From Patescibacteria group bacterium (GTDB lineage: Bacteria > Patescibacteriota > WWE3 > UBA101185 > UBA10185), in contig JAGPFW010000039.1 in assembly GCA_018056275.1 (NCBI GenBank), forward strand, positions 1-6,395: a DNA stretch of 6,395 nt. The letters are read 5' to 3'. The notes under the pieces were generated by a model. That model had not been told where the DNA came from. It searched no databases and saw nothing but the letters and a program-made list of their open reading frames with translations. Of this stretch, positions 5,206-6,395 are shown in pieces (position 1 is the first letter of the stretch; the number at the start of each line of letters is the position of its first letter). The position numbers were made by a program, and so were the translations under genes.

Positions 5206-6395
5206 TTAGTGAGCCACCACCTCAAACCTCACCTTATCTTCAGCCTTATTTCCCTTAGAATCTTCTGCCACTACTCGCAACTCCATCTCTTTGCCTATAT
5301 CCGAAAATGGGAAGTTAAAATTGTACCCATAAGGATCCGAAGAATCCTCAGCAAATTTTTCTCCATTTAAATACATGATGACTTTTTTCACATCATTTGG
5401 AGCAGAAACTTCTACTTTTAACCTAAAAACAACAGGAATTTTATCACCGTCTCTAATGTTTGTGATCTCAACCACTGGATCAGCATCTTTATCCAATTTT
5501 CCATTAGAATCATATTTTAAAGCAGACTCCATTTGAGGAGGATAATATCTTAAATCTGCACCAAAATTTTCATAAACCCATTGGTCTACGCTGTACTGCC
5601 ATTCTGGGAGTTCGGCGATAATTTTTACATAAGTATTAACTTTTGTTCTTCCTGCCTCTTTACAAGACTTATTAGCAATTCTTCCATCGTCTCTGCAAAT
5701 TTCAATTCTTTGAAACCAGTTACTTTTGGATGTTGGTTGCGTTCCTTTAACAAACCACTCTTCACGGGAAGGAAACCCTTCCATTGGGAGCATTCCTGTT
5801 AACTCGTCTATTTTGATCTTTTCAACATTCTTAGGTGGAGAAAACTTTTCGGGAGTTTCTGAGCCAAGCGTGGAAAGAAAATGGAGCATAAATTCCCTCC
5901 ATAAAGGCGTGGCACCAGAAATACCAGAAGCAACTGCAGAATTCATCTTTTCGTTGTTATTGTTACCAACCCAAACGCCAACAACTATAGAAGGGGTATA
6001 ACCAATAGCATAGTTATCTCTTTTATCATCGGTTGTGCCTGTTTTAACAGCAACCTGATGCCCCGGGATATTCAAAGGGCTGTTTACGCCAAATACGGAA
6101 GATCTTGCCCCATCATCAGAGAGAATATCGGAGATTAGGAACGCAACCTCTTGGGAAAGAGCCCTTTTTCCTTTGTCTTGGTGTTTATAAAGCAAATTGC
6201 CAAACGAATCACGCACCTCAAGAATGGGGGAGGCTTTTCTGTAAATGCCTTCGGAAGCAAAGACACCAAAAGCATTAGTCATTTCCAAAAGTTTTGTTTC
6301 TCCAGCCCCCAACGCTAATGCCAACCCAAACCTATTACGATCGGAGAGAGTAGTTATGCCCATTCTCTCTGCAGTATCTATCATATTATCTATAC
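5206..6395 (-). CDS. Class A penicillin-binding protein (PBP1A type), C-terminal part (partial, 5' end beyond window)
   Basis: The window holds the last 395 residues of a peptidoglycan glycosyltransferase/transpeptidase, an extracytoplasmic membrane-anchored enzyme. The frame is open to base 6395 (IDN precedes the Met at 6384), so that Met is internal. Counting from this Met, the transpeptidase part runs to about 170 and contains IDTAERMGIT, GLALALGAGETKLLEMTNAF, the active-site KTGT at 114-117, and YAIGYTPSIVVGVWVGNN. The catalytic SxxK and the SxN motifs would lie upstream, outside the window. A linker domain (about 175-290) holds the EIC...SCKEAG pair (Cys230, Cys241), common in PBP1A proteins and perhaps a disulfide. 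Residues about 300-392 (PVVEITNIRDGDKIP to the end) look like a C-terminal Ig-like beta domain, as in several class A PBPs. No clear terminator follows, so read-through into pheS is possible. An exact symbol (pbpA/mrcA/ponA) cannot be chosen. Confidence 0.93.
   Translation of the reverse strand, partial: IDNMIDTAERMGITTLSDRNRFGLALALGAGETKLLEMTNAFGVFASEGIYRKASPILEVRDSFGNLLYKHQDKGKRALSQEVAFLISDILSDDGARSSVFGVNSPLNIPGHQVAVKTGTTDDKRDNYAIGYTPSIVVGVWVGNNNNEKMNSAVASGISGATPLWREFMLHFLSTLGSETPEKFSPPKNVEKIKIDELTGMLPMEGFPSREEWFVKGTQPTSKSNWFQRIEICRDDGRIANKSCKEAGRTKVNTYVKIIAELPEWQYSVDQWVYENFGADLRYYPPQMESALKYDSNGKLDKDADPVVEITNIRDGDKIPVVFRLKVEVSAPNDVKKVIMYLNGEKFAEDSSDPYGYNFNFPFSDIGKEMELRVVAEDSKGNKAEDKVRFEVVAH

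Noticed and set aside
5151..5225. Upstream extension of pheS to a start at 5225
   Set aside because: The 25 extra residues do not look like PheS, overlap the end of the PBP gene and run through the promoter. The ATG at 5150 gives the normal family length.
5581..6001. Two plus-strand open frames opposite the PBP gene
   Set aside because: They are antisense to the conserved transpeptidase and linker regions, overlap each other and have no own ribosome-binding site or family signal.
1..6395. Possible recoding of UGA (as in some CPR groups)
   Set aside because: No TGA is used as a stop in seven genes, but there is also no in-frame TGA at any conserved Gly or Trp position, and Gly is written with GGN. 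The absence of TGA stops is explained by small numbers and AT bias.

Overview
This window is an AT-rich piece of a bacterial chromosome carrying translation genes and one cell-wall gene. It contains seven protein-coding genes, two of them cut by the window edges. There is no tRNA, rRNA, CRISPR array, insertion sequence or phage gene, and no gene-free stretch longer than about 100 bases. I did not find a new defence, mobile or biosynthetic system. What is interesting lies in how ordinary translation genes are built and started.

Plus strand, 1-2144: the 3' part of thrS (threonyl-tRNA synthetase), then infC (initiation factor IF3), rpmI (ribosomal protein L35) and rplT (ribosomal protein L20). 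This is the classical thrS-infC-rpmI-rplT order. infC most probably starts at an AUA codon behind a strong Shine-Dalgarno. rpmI and rplT overlap by 8 nt.

Minus strand, 6395-2147: the 3' part of a class A penicillin-binding protein (PBP1A type), a 55-nt gap with a near-consensus promoter, then pheS and pheT (alpha and beta subunits of phenylalanyl-tRNA synthetase). rplT and pheT converge with only 2 nt between their stop codons. In E. coli pheS and pheT follow rplT on the same strand, so the same genes are neighbours here but pheST points the other way.

Organism: the code is standard, because no in-frame UGA is seen. Stops used are four TAA, three TAG and no TGA. The beta subunit of PheRS lacks the usual tRNA-binding (EMAP/tRBD) insertion, and its editing pocket has lost a conserved Glu. 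ThrRS has an unusual active-site sequence. Together with the AT richness and compact layout, this suggests a small-genome bacterium of the Patescibacteria/CPR type, perhaps Microgenomates-like. That placement is inference from family-level memory, not from a search.

Function as a whole: the plus-strand genes supply charged tRNA-Thr, start-codon proofreading by IF3, and two large-subunit proteins. The minus-strand pair supplies charged tRNA-Phe. The PBP gene belongs to peptidoglycan synthesis and appears to be an unrelated upstream neighbour.
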